In this document: positions 25,395 through 34,113 of the stretch, one piece after another
How the letters are laid out: the number at the start of each line of letters is the position of its first letter
Numbering within the stretch: position 1 is the stretch's first letter
The notes under the pieces: generated by a model
The model's input: the letters and a program-made list of their open reading frames with translations, nothing else
Told to the model about the DNA's origin: nothing
Databases searched by the model: none
Source: Candidatus Eiseniibacteriota bacterium
Lineage (GTDB): Bacteria > Eisenbacteria > RBG-16-71-46 > CAIMUX01
Length of the DNA stretch: 64,000 nucleotides
Direction of reading: 5' to 3'
Assembly (NCBI GenBank): GCA_903844735.1
Contig: CAIMUX010000014.1
Coordinates: forward strand, 33,185-97,184
Made by a program: the position numbers and the translations under genes

Positions 25395-27149
25395 TCACGC
25401 CGCGTACTGATCCGTCTCGTCCTCCTCCCCGCCCGCGATTTGCTGCATGCGGATCGCCACCTTGAGGACCACACCTTCGGCAAGATCATCCGGGGTCAGC
25501 TCCAGAGGCACGATGATCTCCCGTGGGCGGCGGCGGCGCGGCGGCGGCTGGGTCGCGCACGCCGGCGGCGGCGCGAACGAAACCAACGACGGTGTCGGCC
25601 GGGGAACGGGCGGGAGTGGCGACCCGTCCGTCCACGAGCCAGCCTCCGGCGGCGGCGTCGACGGGCTTGTCACCTCCGCGATCGTGATCTGAGAGATCGC
25701 GGACGGCTGTGCGGCGAGGGAGGGAACCAGGACTTCCGGCGCCGTGGACACAGCAACCACCGGGTCTACGACCGCCGGTTCCATGATCGTCAGCTCCGCG
25801 ACCGCCGGTTCCACGATCGCCAGCTCCGCGACCGTCGGTTCCGCGACCGCCAGCTCCGGGACCGTCGGTTCTTCCGCACCCACGAACTCACCGCGCGGTG
25901 AAAACGGGCTCAGGTCCGGTTGAGGCAACGGCGTGGGCATCGACGGCATCTCGGCCAAGACAGTCGGGGCCGGTGGGGGCTCGGCCATCTCCGGCCCACG
26001 GGCACGCAGCTCGGCGGCGGCAGCGTCATCCGGCTCCGGCGACCTCGACAGCCAGCGTCGCAGCCGCTCGCCCACGGAAACATGGTGATCGGACTGCTGG
26101 TCGTCATCACCCCGAGAGGCCCAAACCGACGTGTCATCCGACCCGGGCCGGCGCATCCGCACCGGCTCGGCCACCGGGGGAAACTGCGCACGGGGATCGG
26201 CAATCGCCGTCTCGCGGGCGGGCGGGAATGAACGGTCCTCACTCACAACGAGCGGCTCTGCCTCGAATCGGACAGCCTGAGGAACGACGTCCGCCTCCGC
26301 CGTCCAAGCCGAGTCCGCGGCATACACGGTGACGGGGGCGTCAGGAACCACCGGGGCCGGGGATGCCCATGCCGGGGCGGCAGAATCCTCCGCGAACACG
26401 GTGACCGGAGTCTCCTGCACTGCCGGTGCCGGTGAAGCCGCGCCCCAATCTACAGGAGCTGCAGGAACGACGGCGATCGGCGGGGCGATCGGGTTCGCGG
26501 CGACGGCGGCAGGCGCCGGGAGACTCGCCTCGGCTTCCACCGTCGATGCCACCACCGGCACGCCGACGTCCTTGGCCAGTTTCCGCAGCAGGAGGCGCGA
26601 GACCCCCTTGAAGGTCTCGACGACGCCCACGCCGGTACTCGCCACCCCTTCGTAGGCCGGAACGCGGCCCGGGTTGAGCACCGCCTCCAGCTCCTCCAGC
26701 GAGTAGATTTCGGTCAGATCCCGCTTGTTGTACTGGATCACCCAGGGGAGCCTATCGAGGGTGAGCCCGAGGTCCTTCAGGTTTTCCCTCAGGTTTTCCA
26801 GGCTCTCCACGTTCTCGTCCATCTTGCCGCGCTTGGAGTCGGCCACGAAGACGACCGCGTCGACCCCCTTCAGCACCAGCTTCCGAGTGGCGTTGTAGTA
26901 GACCTGCCCGGGCACGGTGTAGAGCAGAAATCTGGTCTTGAAGCCCGACAGCTCGCCTAAGTGGACGGGCAGGAAATCGAAGAAGAGCGTTCGCTCCGTC
27001 TTCGTCTTCATGGAGACCATCTTTCCTCGTTGTCCCTGAGGGATCGAGCTGTAGATGAACTCCAGGTTGGTGGTCTTGCCGCTCAAGCCCGGCCCGTAGT
27101 AGACGAGCTTGGCGTTGATTTCCCGGCCCGAGTAACTCACCAAAACCAT
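25395..27149 (-). CDS. MglA-type small GTPase with a long Pro/Val/Ala-rich C-terminal extension
   Basis: 584 residues; ATG 27149 has GGAGG 5 bases upstream. Residues 1-~195 are a Ras-like MglA GTPase: P-loop GPGLSGKTTNLEF (~17-29), LLYTVPGQVYYNATRKLVL, VADSKRGK, and NKRDL for guanine binding. MglA proteins set cell polarity and motility direction. About 390 further residues are Pro/Ala/Val/Glu-rich and poorly conserved. They include three 10-residue tandem repeats (EPAVAELTIM type), with a conserved-looking end (PREIIVPLELTPDDLAEGVV). Canonical MglA is ~195 residues, so the tail is exceptional. No MglB or roadblock gene is adjacent. Confidence 0.85.
   Translation of the reverse strand: MVLVSYSGREINAKLVYYGPGLSGKTTNLEFIYSSIPQGQRGKMVSMKTKTERTLFFDFLPVHLGELSGFKTRFLLYTVPGQVYYNATRKLVLKGVDAVVFVADSKRGKMDENVESLENLRENLKDLGLTLDRLPWVIQYNKRDLTEIYSLEELEAVLNPGRVPAYEGVASTGVGVVETFKGVSRLLLRKLAKDVGVPVVASTVEAEASLPAPAAVAANPIAPPIAVVPAAPVDWGAASPAPAVQETPVTVFAEDSAAPAWASPAPVVPDAPVTVYAADSAWTAEADVVPQAVRFEAEPLVVSEDRSFPPARETAIADPRAQFPPVAEPVRMRRPGSDDTSVWASRGDDDQQSDHHVSVGERLRRWLSRSPEPDDAAAAELRARGPEMAEPPPAPTVLAEMPSMPTPLPQPDLSPFSPRGEFVGAEEPTVPELAVAEPTVAELAIVEPAVAELTIMEPAVVDPVVAVSTAPEVLVPSLAAQPSAISQITIAEVTSPSTPPPEAGSWTDGSPLPPVPRPTPSLVSFAPPPACATQPPPRRRRPREIIVPLELTPDDLAEGVVLKVAIRMQQIAGGEEDETDQYAA
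25771..25872. repeat. 30-bp in-frame tandem repeat in the MglA-like gene
   Basis: Three full 30-bp units (25771-25800, 25801-25830, 25831-25860) and a partial fourth. They encode EPAVAELTIM, EPAVAELAIV and EPTVAELAVA, then EPTVPELAV. Mismatches between units are few, so the expansion is fairly recent. Confidence 0.85.
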
Positions 27150-27307
27150 GCTGCCTCCGGGGCGCCCGCTTTCGGGGCCCGCGTTCCGGTCGCGTCGCCG
27201 CACGCCTGCCGCGGAACGCGGCAGGGCAGGGGGACACACATCCTTGGTGAAGATATCGACCGTCGACGCGCGGGTCTTGACTGTGGTGTTGCTGGAATCC
27301 GGTCCGC

Positions 27308-29425
27308 TCAGCCGACTTCGTAGAGACGCATGCGCGCCCCGTAGAGGTACTGCACCAGCGCGCGGAGCTCGGCGTGCTCGGGAGCGGTTAAGTCGGGGTC
27401 TTCGGCGAGGATCCGCTCGGCCTCGGCGCGGGCGCGAACCGGCAAGTCCCTGTCGCGAACCAGATCAGCGACTCGGAAGCGGGGCAGGCCGCTTTGGGCT
27501 GTCCCGAGGAACTCCCCCGGGCCCCGCAGGCGGAGGTCTTCCTCGGCCACTTGGAAACCGTCGGCGTGACGCACTAAGACCTGCAGCCGCGCGTGCGCCG
27601 GTCCCTTCGCCGACGCCATGAGGAAAAGGTGCGACGCACCTCCCCCGCGGCCGATACGCCCGCGGAGCTGGTGGAGCTGGGACAGCCCGAAGCGATCGGG
27701 ATGCTCGATGACCATGATGGTGGCCCGGGGGATATCGACGCCGACCTCGACCACGGTAGTCGTGACGAGGCAGGGAACCTTCCCATCGCGGAAACGCTGC
27801 ACCACGAGGTCTTTCTCCGGTCCTTTCATCCGGCCGTGCAGGAGGCCGATCTCGATCCCGGCGAAGGACGGATGTTGCTTGAGTTCCTCGACCGCACTCG
27901 TGGCGTCGCGCAGGTCGACCAGCTCCGACTCTTCCACGAGAGGGTGGACGAAAAACGCTCTTTCTCCCTCGCGAAGTCGGTCGGCGATCCAGCGCAGCAT
28001 CGGCGCTCGCCTGCGGTCGTCGACAAGCCGGGTGATCGGCGACACCCGTCCGGCAGGCATCTCGCGCAGAAGCGAGACGTCTAAGTCACCGTAGAGCGTG
28101 AGCGAGAGCGTGCGCGGGATCGGCGTGGCGCTCATGACGAGACAGTGCGGGCTGACCTCACCGGCGGCAGCGGCGCGTTCGCCCACGACGGCGCCGTGTT
28201 CACCCTTGTCGCGAAGCCGTTGCCGCTGGAGCACGCCGAAACGGTGTTGCTCGTCCACCACCACGAAACCGAGCCGGGAGAACTCCACCCCAACGCCCAG
28301 GATGGCATGCGTGCCGACGAGCACGGCAATCTCCCCCGCCGCCAAGGCAGCGTGGAGGCGCCGCCGCTCCGCCGCCGGGGTACGCCCCAGCAGAAGTGCG
28401 CTCTTCACGCCGAGCGGACCGAACCACTGCTCGAAGAGCTGAGCCTGTTGGGCTGCCAGAATCTCGGTGGGGGCCAGGTAAGCGGATTGCACCCCAACCT
28501 CCGCGGCCGCGAGAATCGCCAGTGCTGCCACGACCGTCTTACCCGAGCCGACATCGCCCTGCAACAGGCGATTCATCGGTCCCGGTCGGGCCATGTCGGC
28601 CAGAATCTCGCTAAGGACATGCTCCTGTCCATCGGTGAGGGCGAACGGCAGTGCGGTCCGAAGCTGTTGCTGGAGCAGGCCGGCTGGGCACAGCGGAATC
28701 GCTGCCTCCGCCCGGTCGCGGCGCCGCCGCGCGAGCCCGAAGGCGAGCTGCAACGCGGCGAACTCGTCGAAGGCGAGCCGGTCGCGCGCCTTGTCCGCGT
28801 CTTCCGGGGCAACCGGAAAGTGGACCCGTTCGAGGGCCCAGGACAGGTCGGGCAGGCAGAGTCGTTCACGCAACGCCGGGGGAAGAGGATCGCGGAGATG
28901 AACCGCCGCCTCATCGAGGGCCGCACGCACCAGCACGCGGAGCATCCGCTGCGTCAGACCCGCCGTGAGCGGGTAGACCGGCACAATCCGCCCGCCCGAG
29001 AGCGCGTCGTCGGTGCCTCCATCGGCCAGGATCTCATACTCGGGATGCGTGAACTGACGCGCGTCTTGATCGACCCTGACCTGTCCGCTCAAGAGCAGGA
29101 ATTGCCCGGGGCGGATCCTGTCGGCGAGAAACGGTTGATTGAACCAGGCGGCTGAGGCATGCCCGCCGTCACCCTCCAAGTCCGCCTCGAAGATGGTCAT
29201 CCCGCCGCGCGCGCGGCGGAGTCGGGCTGAGCGCACCATGGCAACGGCGGTCTGCTGGGCACCGGGAACGAGCTGCGGCAGGGGCGTCAAACGGCTGCGG
29301 TCGAGCCATGCCCTGGGAAGATGCCAGAGCAGGTCCCGGACGGTCTGGACTTCCAACCGCTTCAGGAGAGACGCTTTGCGCGGTCCGACTCCCTTTAGGT
29401 ATTGGACCTGCGTGTTGGGATCCAT
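27308..29425 (-). CDS. recG: ATP-dependent DNA helicase RecG
   Basis: Remodels stalled replication forks and branched DNA. 705 residues, full length. The N-terminal wedge/OB part contains YLKGVGPRKASLLKRL and LLSGQVRVD. Helicase motifs: LLQGDVGSGKTVVA (motif I), VVDEQHRFGVLQR (motif II, DEQH), MSATPIPRTLSLTLYGDLD (motif III), QLRGRIGRGG (motif VI). ATG 29425 follows a divergent promoter region shared with rpmB. Downstream 158 bp separate it from the MglA-like gene. Confidence 0.96.
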   Translation of the reverse strand: MDPNTQVQYLKGVGPRKASLLKRLEVQTVRDLLWHLPRAWLDRSRLTPLPQLVPGAQQTAVAMVRSARLRRARGGMTIFEADLEGDGGHASAAWFNQPFLADRIRPGQFLLLSGQVRVDQDARQFTHPEYEILADGGTDDALSGGRIVPVYPLTAGLTQRMLRVLVRAALDEAAVHLRDPLPPALRERLCLPDLSWALERVHFPVAPEDADKARDRLAFDEFAALQLAFGLARRRRDRAEAAIPLCPAGLLQQQLRTALPFALTDGQEHVLSEILADMARPGPMNRLLQGDVGSGKTVVAALAILAAAEVGVQSAYLAPTEILAAQQAQLFEQWFGPLGVKSALLLGRTPAAERRRLHAALAAGEIAVLVGTHAILGVGVEFSRLGFVVVDEQHRFGVLQRQRLRDKGEHGAVVGERAAAAGEVSPHCLVMSATPIPRTLSLTLYGDLDVSLLREMPAGRVSPITRLVDDRRRAPMLRWIADRLREGERAFFVHPLVEESELVDLRDATSAVEELKQHPSFAGIEIGLLHGRMKGPEKDLVVQRFRDGKVPCLVTTTVVEVGVDIPRATIMVIEHPDRFGLSQLHQLRGRIGRGGGASHLFLMASAKGPAHARLQVLVRHADGFQVAEEDLRLRGPGEFLGTAQSGLPRFRVADLVRDRDLPVRARAEAERILAEDPDLTAPEHAELRALVQYLYGARMRLYEVG

Positions 29426-29474
29426 GGAGTTATAGCCCCCGGGGTGACCGCAGTGAGAAGAAAGGAAATCCTGC

Positions 29475-29503
29475 TTGCCAACTGCCCCCCGGATCGATAG
29501 TCT
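29475..29503 (+). promoter_or_regulatory. Candidate rpmB promoter
   Basis: TTGCCA (29475-29480), a 17-base spacer and TAGTCT (29498-29503) lie 30 bases before the rpmB ATG. The -10 is weak (three of six). Confidence 0.35.
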
Positions 29504-29532
29504 CGGCTTTCGTCTTGACCCAGGAGGAATCG

Positions 29533-29760
29533 ATGTCCCGCGTTTGCGAAATCTGTAGCAAAGGAATCCAGTTCGGCAATCGGCGTAGCCACGCTAACAA
29601 TGCCAGCCGCCGTGTCTGGCAGCCGAACCTGCAAAGGGTCCGGGCGGTGGTGGAAGGACGTGCGACGCACCTGAAGGTCTGCACGTCGTGCCTGCGGTCC
29701 GGCCGGGTAGTCAAGAATCCCCGTCTGCCGAAGGGCGAGCCTACTCCGACCGAGAGTTGA
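29533..29760 (+). CDS. rpmB: 50S ribosomal protein L28
   Basis: 75 residues, normal length. The zinc-ribbon-type Cys pairs CEICSKG and CTSCLRSG are present, with the L28 signature QFGNRRSHANNASRRVWQPN. ATG 29533 is preceded by AGGAGG. Single plus-strand gene between recG and the dcw cluster, not linked to rpmG here. Confidence 0.96.
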   Translation: MSRVCEICSKGIQFGNRRSHANNASRRVWQPNLQRVRAVVEGRATHLKVCTSCLRSGRVVKNPRLPKGEPTPTES

Positions 29761-29764
29761 CCAA

Positions 29765-30087
29765 CACCGGGTTGACGCCCCGCGACCTGGCGTGCGAGCG
29801 CTGACGACAAGTCCAGGGTGAACCCGTGCTGGGGTCTTGGGCTGAGCCACGGGACTGCGATCTGAACGATCTCCAGGCGATCGTCGAGGAGCGCCACACC
29901 CACCGAACCCCCACCGATCGCGTAATCGCGATGCACGAGTGCGTTGGCCAGAGCCTGGCGCGGCGCCTCCACGGGCAGCGGGGGGTGCCTTCCCGATCCA
30001 TCCGGCCAGGCACGATGGCCCACGCCACGGGCATCGATTCGATCAGGAAGCGCTCCAGGCAGTTCCGCTCGGGACGGCCCACCCGGG
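29765..30087 (-). pseudogene. Decayed AlbA_2/RecG-like ATP-binding protein (HATPase_c_4 C-terminal region)
   Basis: Only a fragment of the family is present, and it is split between frames. One frame (30087 down to ~29990) reads NCLERFLIESMPVAWAIVPG and DREGTPR. A one-base shift in a run of six G (29980-29985 on the plus strand) moves to LPVEAPRQALANALVHRDYA and GVALLDDRLEIV. A further shift may lead to SHARSRGVNPVLVNS. These segments are hallmarks of putative DNA-binding, ATP-binding proteins related to Schlafen/AlbA. The N-terminal AlbA domain is missing. The rest of the gap to ftsZ (to 30253) shows nothing recognisable. Confidence 0.75.
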
Positions 30088-30253
30088 AAAGACACATCCT
30101 CGCGGGTCCGACCCCGGCCAAGCCGGACAGGGCTCGCGGTCGGGGCTGTGCCGGTCTCTCGCTTCCCGTAACTGGCCATGCCCGAGTTCCTTCAGATTGG
30201 CGGCGATGGCACCCCGATCCGGCCCCTCTCTCTCTACAGCCCCCTTGGCTCGT

Positions 30254-31849
30254 TCAGTCCATCCTCTTACGCATGAAGGTCGGCTTGTCCAGCGGGTGGT
30301 GCTTCCCCAGCCGCGGCTCGAGACTGATTTCCCGACGCCCCGGGAAAGGAATGACACGGTCCGCTCCCCATTCCGGCTCGCGGCCCGCGGCCGCCGCGGC
30401 GCGCGGACGATGGTCCGAAACGGGCCGTGCGATACGCCCCGTCTCCGGCAGGCCCGGCCCGGAACCAAGTGTCTCAGCGCGGAACGGATCGGAGCCGAGT
30501 GGCATGGAACGGACAGAATCGGCACCGAACGGCACCGAACGGCCGGGCTCGCCGCGGAGCGGCTCGGAACGGACAGGCGTGACAGGAACGGGCTCTGCGT
30601 GGCCCAGCTCGGTTCGCTCCGGGGCAAGGAAGATCTCTGCCTCGATGTCGCGCTCCCAGCCAGCCCGCGACGGGCGGGTCAGATCATCGAGGTCCAGGTC
30701 GTCGCCGATCCCGACATGCACCGGCTCGGCTTCACTGCTCGGCAGCGAAAGCGGCGCGGCGGGGATGGCTGGAACGGACGGTGGCGGCGAGACGGGGCCG
30801 CCGGACACGACGGTCGCCGGCGCCACAACCGGAGCGCCCACCGGCACCGCGCCGACGATGACTCCCTCCCGCGAAAGGATGGAGGCCTGGCCCGCTCGGG
30901 CGAAACCCGTTGCGATGATCGTCACGCGCATCTCGTCCCCGAGCGTCGGATCGATGACCGCACCCCAGAAGACATCCGCTTCCTCGCCCACCCGCTCCGA
31001 AACGAACTGCGTGGCCTCGGCCGCCTCGTGGAGCCCCATGTCAAGGCCACCCTGCACATTGATGAGAACCGCCTCGGCCCCGTGGATCGGCATCTCCTCA
31101 AGCAGGGGGCTCGACACCGCCGCCTGGGCCGCCTCAATGGCGCGGTTCTTTCCCGAGCCGATGCCGCAGCCGAGAATCGCGTTGCCCCGGTCGTGCATGA
31201 CCGACTTCACGTCGGCGAAGTCGAGGTTGATGAGGCCGTGCCCGGTGATGAGGTCCGAGATGCCGCGCGTGGCCTGGAAAAGAACCTCGTCGGCCACCAG
31301 CATGGCGGCGTGAAACGGGGTGCCGGGCTGGACGATGTTCAGGAGCTTCTGATTGGGAATGGCAATCAAAGTGTCGACGTGCTTGGAAAGCTTTTCCAGC
31401 CCGGCGGCCGCACGCGCCGCCTTCTTCTTCCCCTCGAAGAGGAACGGCTTCGTCACGATCGCCACGGTGAGGATGCCCAACTCACGCGCTACCTCGGCCA
31501 CCACTGGCGCAGCACCCGTGCCCGTGCCGCCGCCCATGCCGGCGGTGAGGAAGAGCATGTCGGTGCCCCGAAGGACATCGGCGATGGCGGCCCGATCCTC
31601 CTCGGCCGCGAGCCGACCTACCTCGGGGTCACCACCGGCACCCAGGCCGCGGGTGACGGCACGCCCCAGCGGGAGCCGGTTTACACAGGAGGCGTTCTCC
31701 AACGCCTGTAGATCGGTGTTGGCCACCCAGAAGTCCACGCCCTGCAATCCGGCCTGGACCATGCGGCTGACCGCGTTGGAACCGCCTCCCCCAACGCCCA
31801 ATACCTTGAGGCGGGCCGGTGACGTGCGGTCGTCGATGATGTCGAGCAT
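30254..31849 (-). CDS. ftsZ: Cell division protein FtsZ
   Basis: Tubulin-like GTPase that forms the division ring. 531 residues, against ~380-400 usually. GTP-binding VLGVGGGGSNAVSRM (~20) and GMGGGTGTGAAPVVAEV (~98-114); T7 catalytic loop NLDFADVKSVM (~205). The linker (~318-520) is unusually long, rich in Pro, Ser, Arg and Glu, with degenerate 5-6-residue repeats (RSEPLRGEPGRSVPFG). The protein ends with the conserved partner-binding peptide PTFMRKRMD, which binds FtsA and other division proteins. ATG 31849 has GGGAGG 8 bases upstream. Last gene of the dcw cluster, 114 bp after ftsA. Confidence 0.96.
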   Translation of the reverse strand: MLDIIDDRTSPARLKVLGVGGGGSNAVSRMVQAGLQGVDFWVANTDLQALENASCVNRLPLGRAVTRGLGAGGDPEVGRLAAEEDRAAIADVLRGTDMLFLTAGMGGGTGTGAAPVVAEVARELGILTVAIVTKPFLFEGKKKAARAAAGLEKLSKHVDTLIAIPNQKLLNIVQPGTPFHAAMLVADEVLFQATRGISDLITGHGLINLDFADVKSVMHDRGNAILGCGIGSGKNRAIEAAQAAVSSPLLEEMPIHGAEAVLINVQGGLDMGLHEAAEATQFVSERVGEEADVFWGAVIDPTLGDEMRVTIIATGFARAGQASILSREGVIVGAVPVGAPVVAPATVVSGGPVSPPPSVPAIPAAPLSLPSSEAEPVHVGIGDDLDLDDLTRPSRAGWERDIEAEIFLAPERTELGHAEPVPVTPVRSEPLRGEPGRSVPFGADSVRSMPLGSDPFRAETLGSGPGLPETGRIARPVSDHRPRAAAAAGREPEWGADRVIPFPGRREISLEPRLGKHHPLDKPTFMRKRMD

Positions 31850-31963
31850 CTGGGATCCTCCCTGCACCCCGGTCGCCCACGGGGTTCGTTCCTCCGGATA
31901 ACGTCTCGCCAAATGGCGGATGGCGCACGCCCTTAGCACCGCCGTGCCGGCCACCCGCGAGAT

Positions 31964-33190
31964 CTATGAAAAGTACTCCTGCACCACTTCGCGCCACGGT
32001 CGGCGTCCGCGACCGAAGAGTCCGCGGCGCACCTTCTGCGTGCAATTCTCCGCCACGGCATGGCGCACCAGGCCGATCGCCGTAGCCAGACGGGGGTCGA
32101 GGGCCAGGTCGGTCACGCCGGAAAGGCGGTGCGGCACGCCGACGCGGGCTGGTAGCCCCAGGACTCTTTCGGCCAACTCGGTCAGCCCGCGCATCTGGGA
32201 GGTCCCTCCGGTCAGAACCACACCCGCGGCCAGGAGGGAGGGATCGACGACCCGCTCCACTTCGGCAAGGGCAAGGGCGAGGATCTCTTCCATGCGCGGT
32301 TCGATGATGGAGGCGAGGACGCCGGCGCCCACGCGCCGCGCGTCGCGCCCACCAACGCCCGGAACCTCCACCGAAGCGCCGGGATCGACCTGGGCGGCTA
32401 CCGCACAGCCGTGCTGGAGTTTCAGTTTCTCGGCCTGCTCGATAGGCGTGCGCAGTCCGACGGCGAGATCGTTGGTAACCGCGTTGCCGCCGAAGCCGAT
32501 GACCGCTGTGTGGCCGATGGTGCCGTCGAGGAAGACGGCGATGTCGGTTGTGCCGCCGCCGATGTCGAGGAGCAGCACGCCGAGCGCCTTTTCGTCCTCG
32601 TCGAGCACGGCTTCGGCGGCTGCCAGTGGCTGCAGCACCAGTGAGCTGACCACCAGTCCGGCACGGGTGATCCCGCGCCGCAGGTTGCGCACAGCGGTGG
32701 TCTGCACGGTGACGATATGGACCTCGACCTCGAGGCGGACTCCCGACATCCCCACCGGATCGCGGATGCCGCGCTGCTCATCGACGCGGTAATCGCGGGG
32801 CAAGACGTGGAGCACCTCGCGGTCTCCCGGCACCGGCACTGCCCTGGCCGCATCCAGCGCGCGGCGCACGTCTTCCACGGTGATTTCGTTGTCGCGACGC
32901 GAGACGCCGATCACGCCGGTGGAGTTCGCGGACCGGATGTGCTCACCGGCGATGCCGGCCATGACCGACTTGATGGAAACTCCGGCCATCTGCTCACAGG
33001 CCCGGACCGCCTCGGTGACCGAATGGATCGTAGCCTCGAGGTTGATGACCGAGCCACGCTCCAGTCCGGCACAGGGACGTTCGCCCACCCCCAGGATGGA
33101 GAGGGTGCCGTCCTCGCCCACCTCGGCCGCAACCACGCAAACTTTGGTCGTACCGACATCGAGTCCCGCGGCGATTTCACGATGTCTCAT
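31964..33190 (-). CDS. ftsA: Cell division protein FtsA
   Basis: Actin-like membrane anchor for FtsZ. 408 residues. ATP-fold motifs AAGLDVGTTKVCVV (phosphate 1), LLLDIGGGTTDIAVF (phosphate 2) and GVVLTGGTSQMRGL (adenosine). The SHS2/1C region follows residue ~80. The C-terminal RPWREVVQEYFS is the amphipathic membrane-targeting helix. ATG 33190 overlaps the ftsQ stop (ATGA) and has GGGAGGC upstream. Confidence 0.96.
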   Translation of the reverse strand: MRHREIAAGLDVGTTKVCVVAAEVGEDGTLSILGVGERPCAGLERGSVINLEATIHSVTEAVRACEQMAGVSIKSVMAGIAGEHIRSANSTGVIGVSRRDNEITVEDVRRALDAARAVPVPGDREVLHVLPRDYRVDEQRGIRDPVGMSGVRLEVEVHIVTVQTTAVRNLRRGITRAGLVVSSLVLQPLAAAEAVLDEDEKALGVLLLDIGGGTTDIAVFLDGTIGHTAVIGFGGNAVTNDLAVGLRTPIEQAEKLKLQHGCAVAAQVDPGASVEVPGVGGRDARRVGAGVLASIIEPRMEEILALALAEVERVVDPSLLAAGVVLTGGTSQMRGLTELAERVLGLPARVGVPHRLSGVTDLALDPRLATAIGLVRHAVAENCTQKVRRGLFGRGRRPWREVVQEYFS

Positions 33191-34113
33191 GCCCGGCGCC
33201 TCCCGCTTCGCTGCTCCACGTTACCCGCCGTCCGTCTCGCCACCCCGCCCACGCCCAAAGGGGGCCCGGCGGAAGCCGGCGCCGGCGCACTGTCCGCGAG
33301 CGCGGCCGCGGGGAGGTGCAACACAACCTGATCGTGGAAACGCAGGTCAAGGACCGCGTCCTCCTGCCCGAGTCGCTCCAGATCCGTCAGAATCGCGGGG
33401 ATGGTCTTCTTCAGATCGCCGTTGACCCCGGCCTCCCAGAGAATGACGCGATGGCCCTGGCGAAGGAAGAGCTGAAAATCGCGACCTCCGTCGTACTGAA
33501 TTTCCGAGATCTCGCGCCAGAGTCCCGGCTCGTCTTCAGCCAGAGAGAGGAACTCCTTCCAGGCATCTCTCGCATCCACGAAGTCGAGATGTCGGCGCGG
33601 CGCGAGGCTCAAGGGCAACGCTCCGGTGAGAAGCGGCAGGTCGGCCGGGTCGAGATCCTCGCGTGTTTCAAGGAGGACACCATCGCGAGCGACCTCCAGC
33701 GAAGGATCGCCCCAGATGCGCAAGAAACTCTCGCGCTCGCGAACGCGCACCATTACGTCGCGGGGCCACCGCCACGAGACCGTGATCTCTGCCAGCCGCG
33801 GCTCCTCGGCACGCAACCGACGCAGCGCGCCGGGCGAGACCCGCCACCACGACGTGCCCGGCCCGAGACCCAGCCGACGCAGCAGTTCCACCGTGCCCAG
33901 CGAGCGGTTCCCCTCCACCTCGACACGCCGCACGGCCCAGAGCGGACAGCCTGTGAGCCGCGCGTGCAGGACGAGCCCGCCCACGGCGGCCGCGATGAGC
34001 GCTCCCAGCAGGAACATGCCACCGAAGCCGCGACGCCGGCGCCGCGGCAGAAAGGCGCTGTCCCGAATGACACTGTCCCGGAATGAGCCGTGTCCGAGCG
34101 GGTCGCCGGTCAT
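33187..34113 (-). CDS. ftsQ: Cell division protein FtsQ
   Basis: Bitopic membrane protein linking early and late divisome components. 308 residues: an Arg-rich cytoplasmic start (PRRRRRGFGG), a membrane helix GMFLLGALIAAAVGGLVLHA (~32-51), a POTRA domain (AVRRVEVEGNRSLGTVELLR) and the FtsQ beta domain (DVMVRVRERESFLRIW, VLLETREDLDPADLPLLTG). The C-terminus is Ala/Pro/Arg-rich. It overlaps murC and ftsA by four bases each. Confidence 0.92.
   Translation of the reverse strand: MTGDPLGHGSFRDSVIRDSAFLPRRRRRGFGGMFLLGALIAAAVGGLVLHARLTGCPLWAVRRVEVEGNRSLGTVELLRRLGLGPGTSWWRVSPGALRRLRAEEPRLAEITVSWRWPRDVMVRVRERESFLRIWGDPSLEVARDGVLLETREDLDPADLPLLTGALPLSLAPRRHLDFVDARDAWKEFLSLAEDEPGLWREISEIQYDGGRDFQLFLRQGHRVILWEAGVNGDLKKTIPAILTDLERLGQEDAVLDLRFHDQVVLHLPAAALADSAPAPASAGPPLGVGGVARRTAGNVEQRSGRRRA

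Noticed and set aside
25168..25398. 76-codon minus-strand frame before the lasso kinase, considered as a second precursor
   Set aside because: No leader motif (WxxPxL), no ribosome site, and Arg-rich content.
29826..31711. Long plus-strand frames of 495 and 590 codons over ftsZ
   Set aside because: Shadows of ftsZ; no start signals and no domains.
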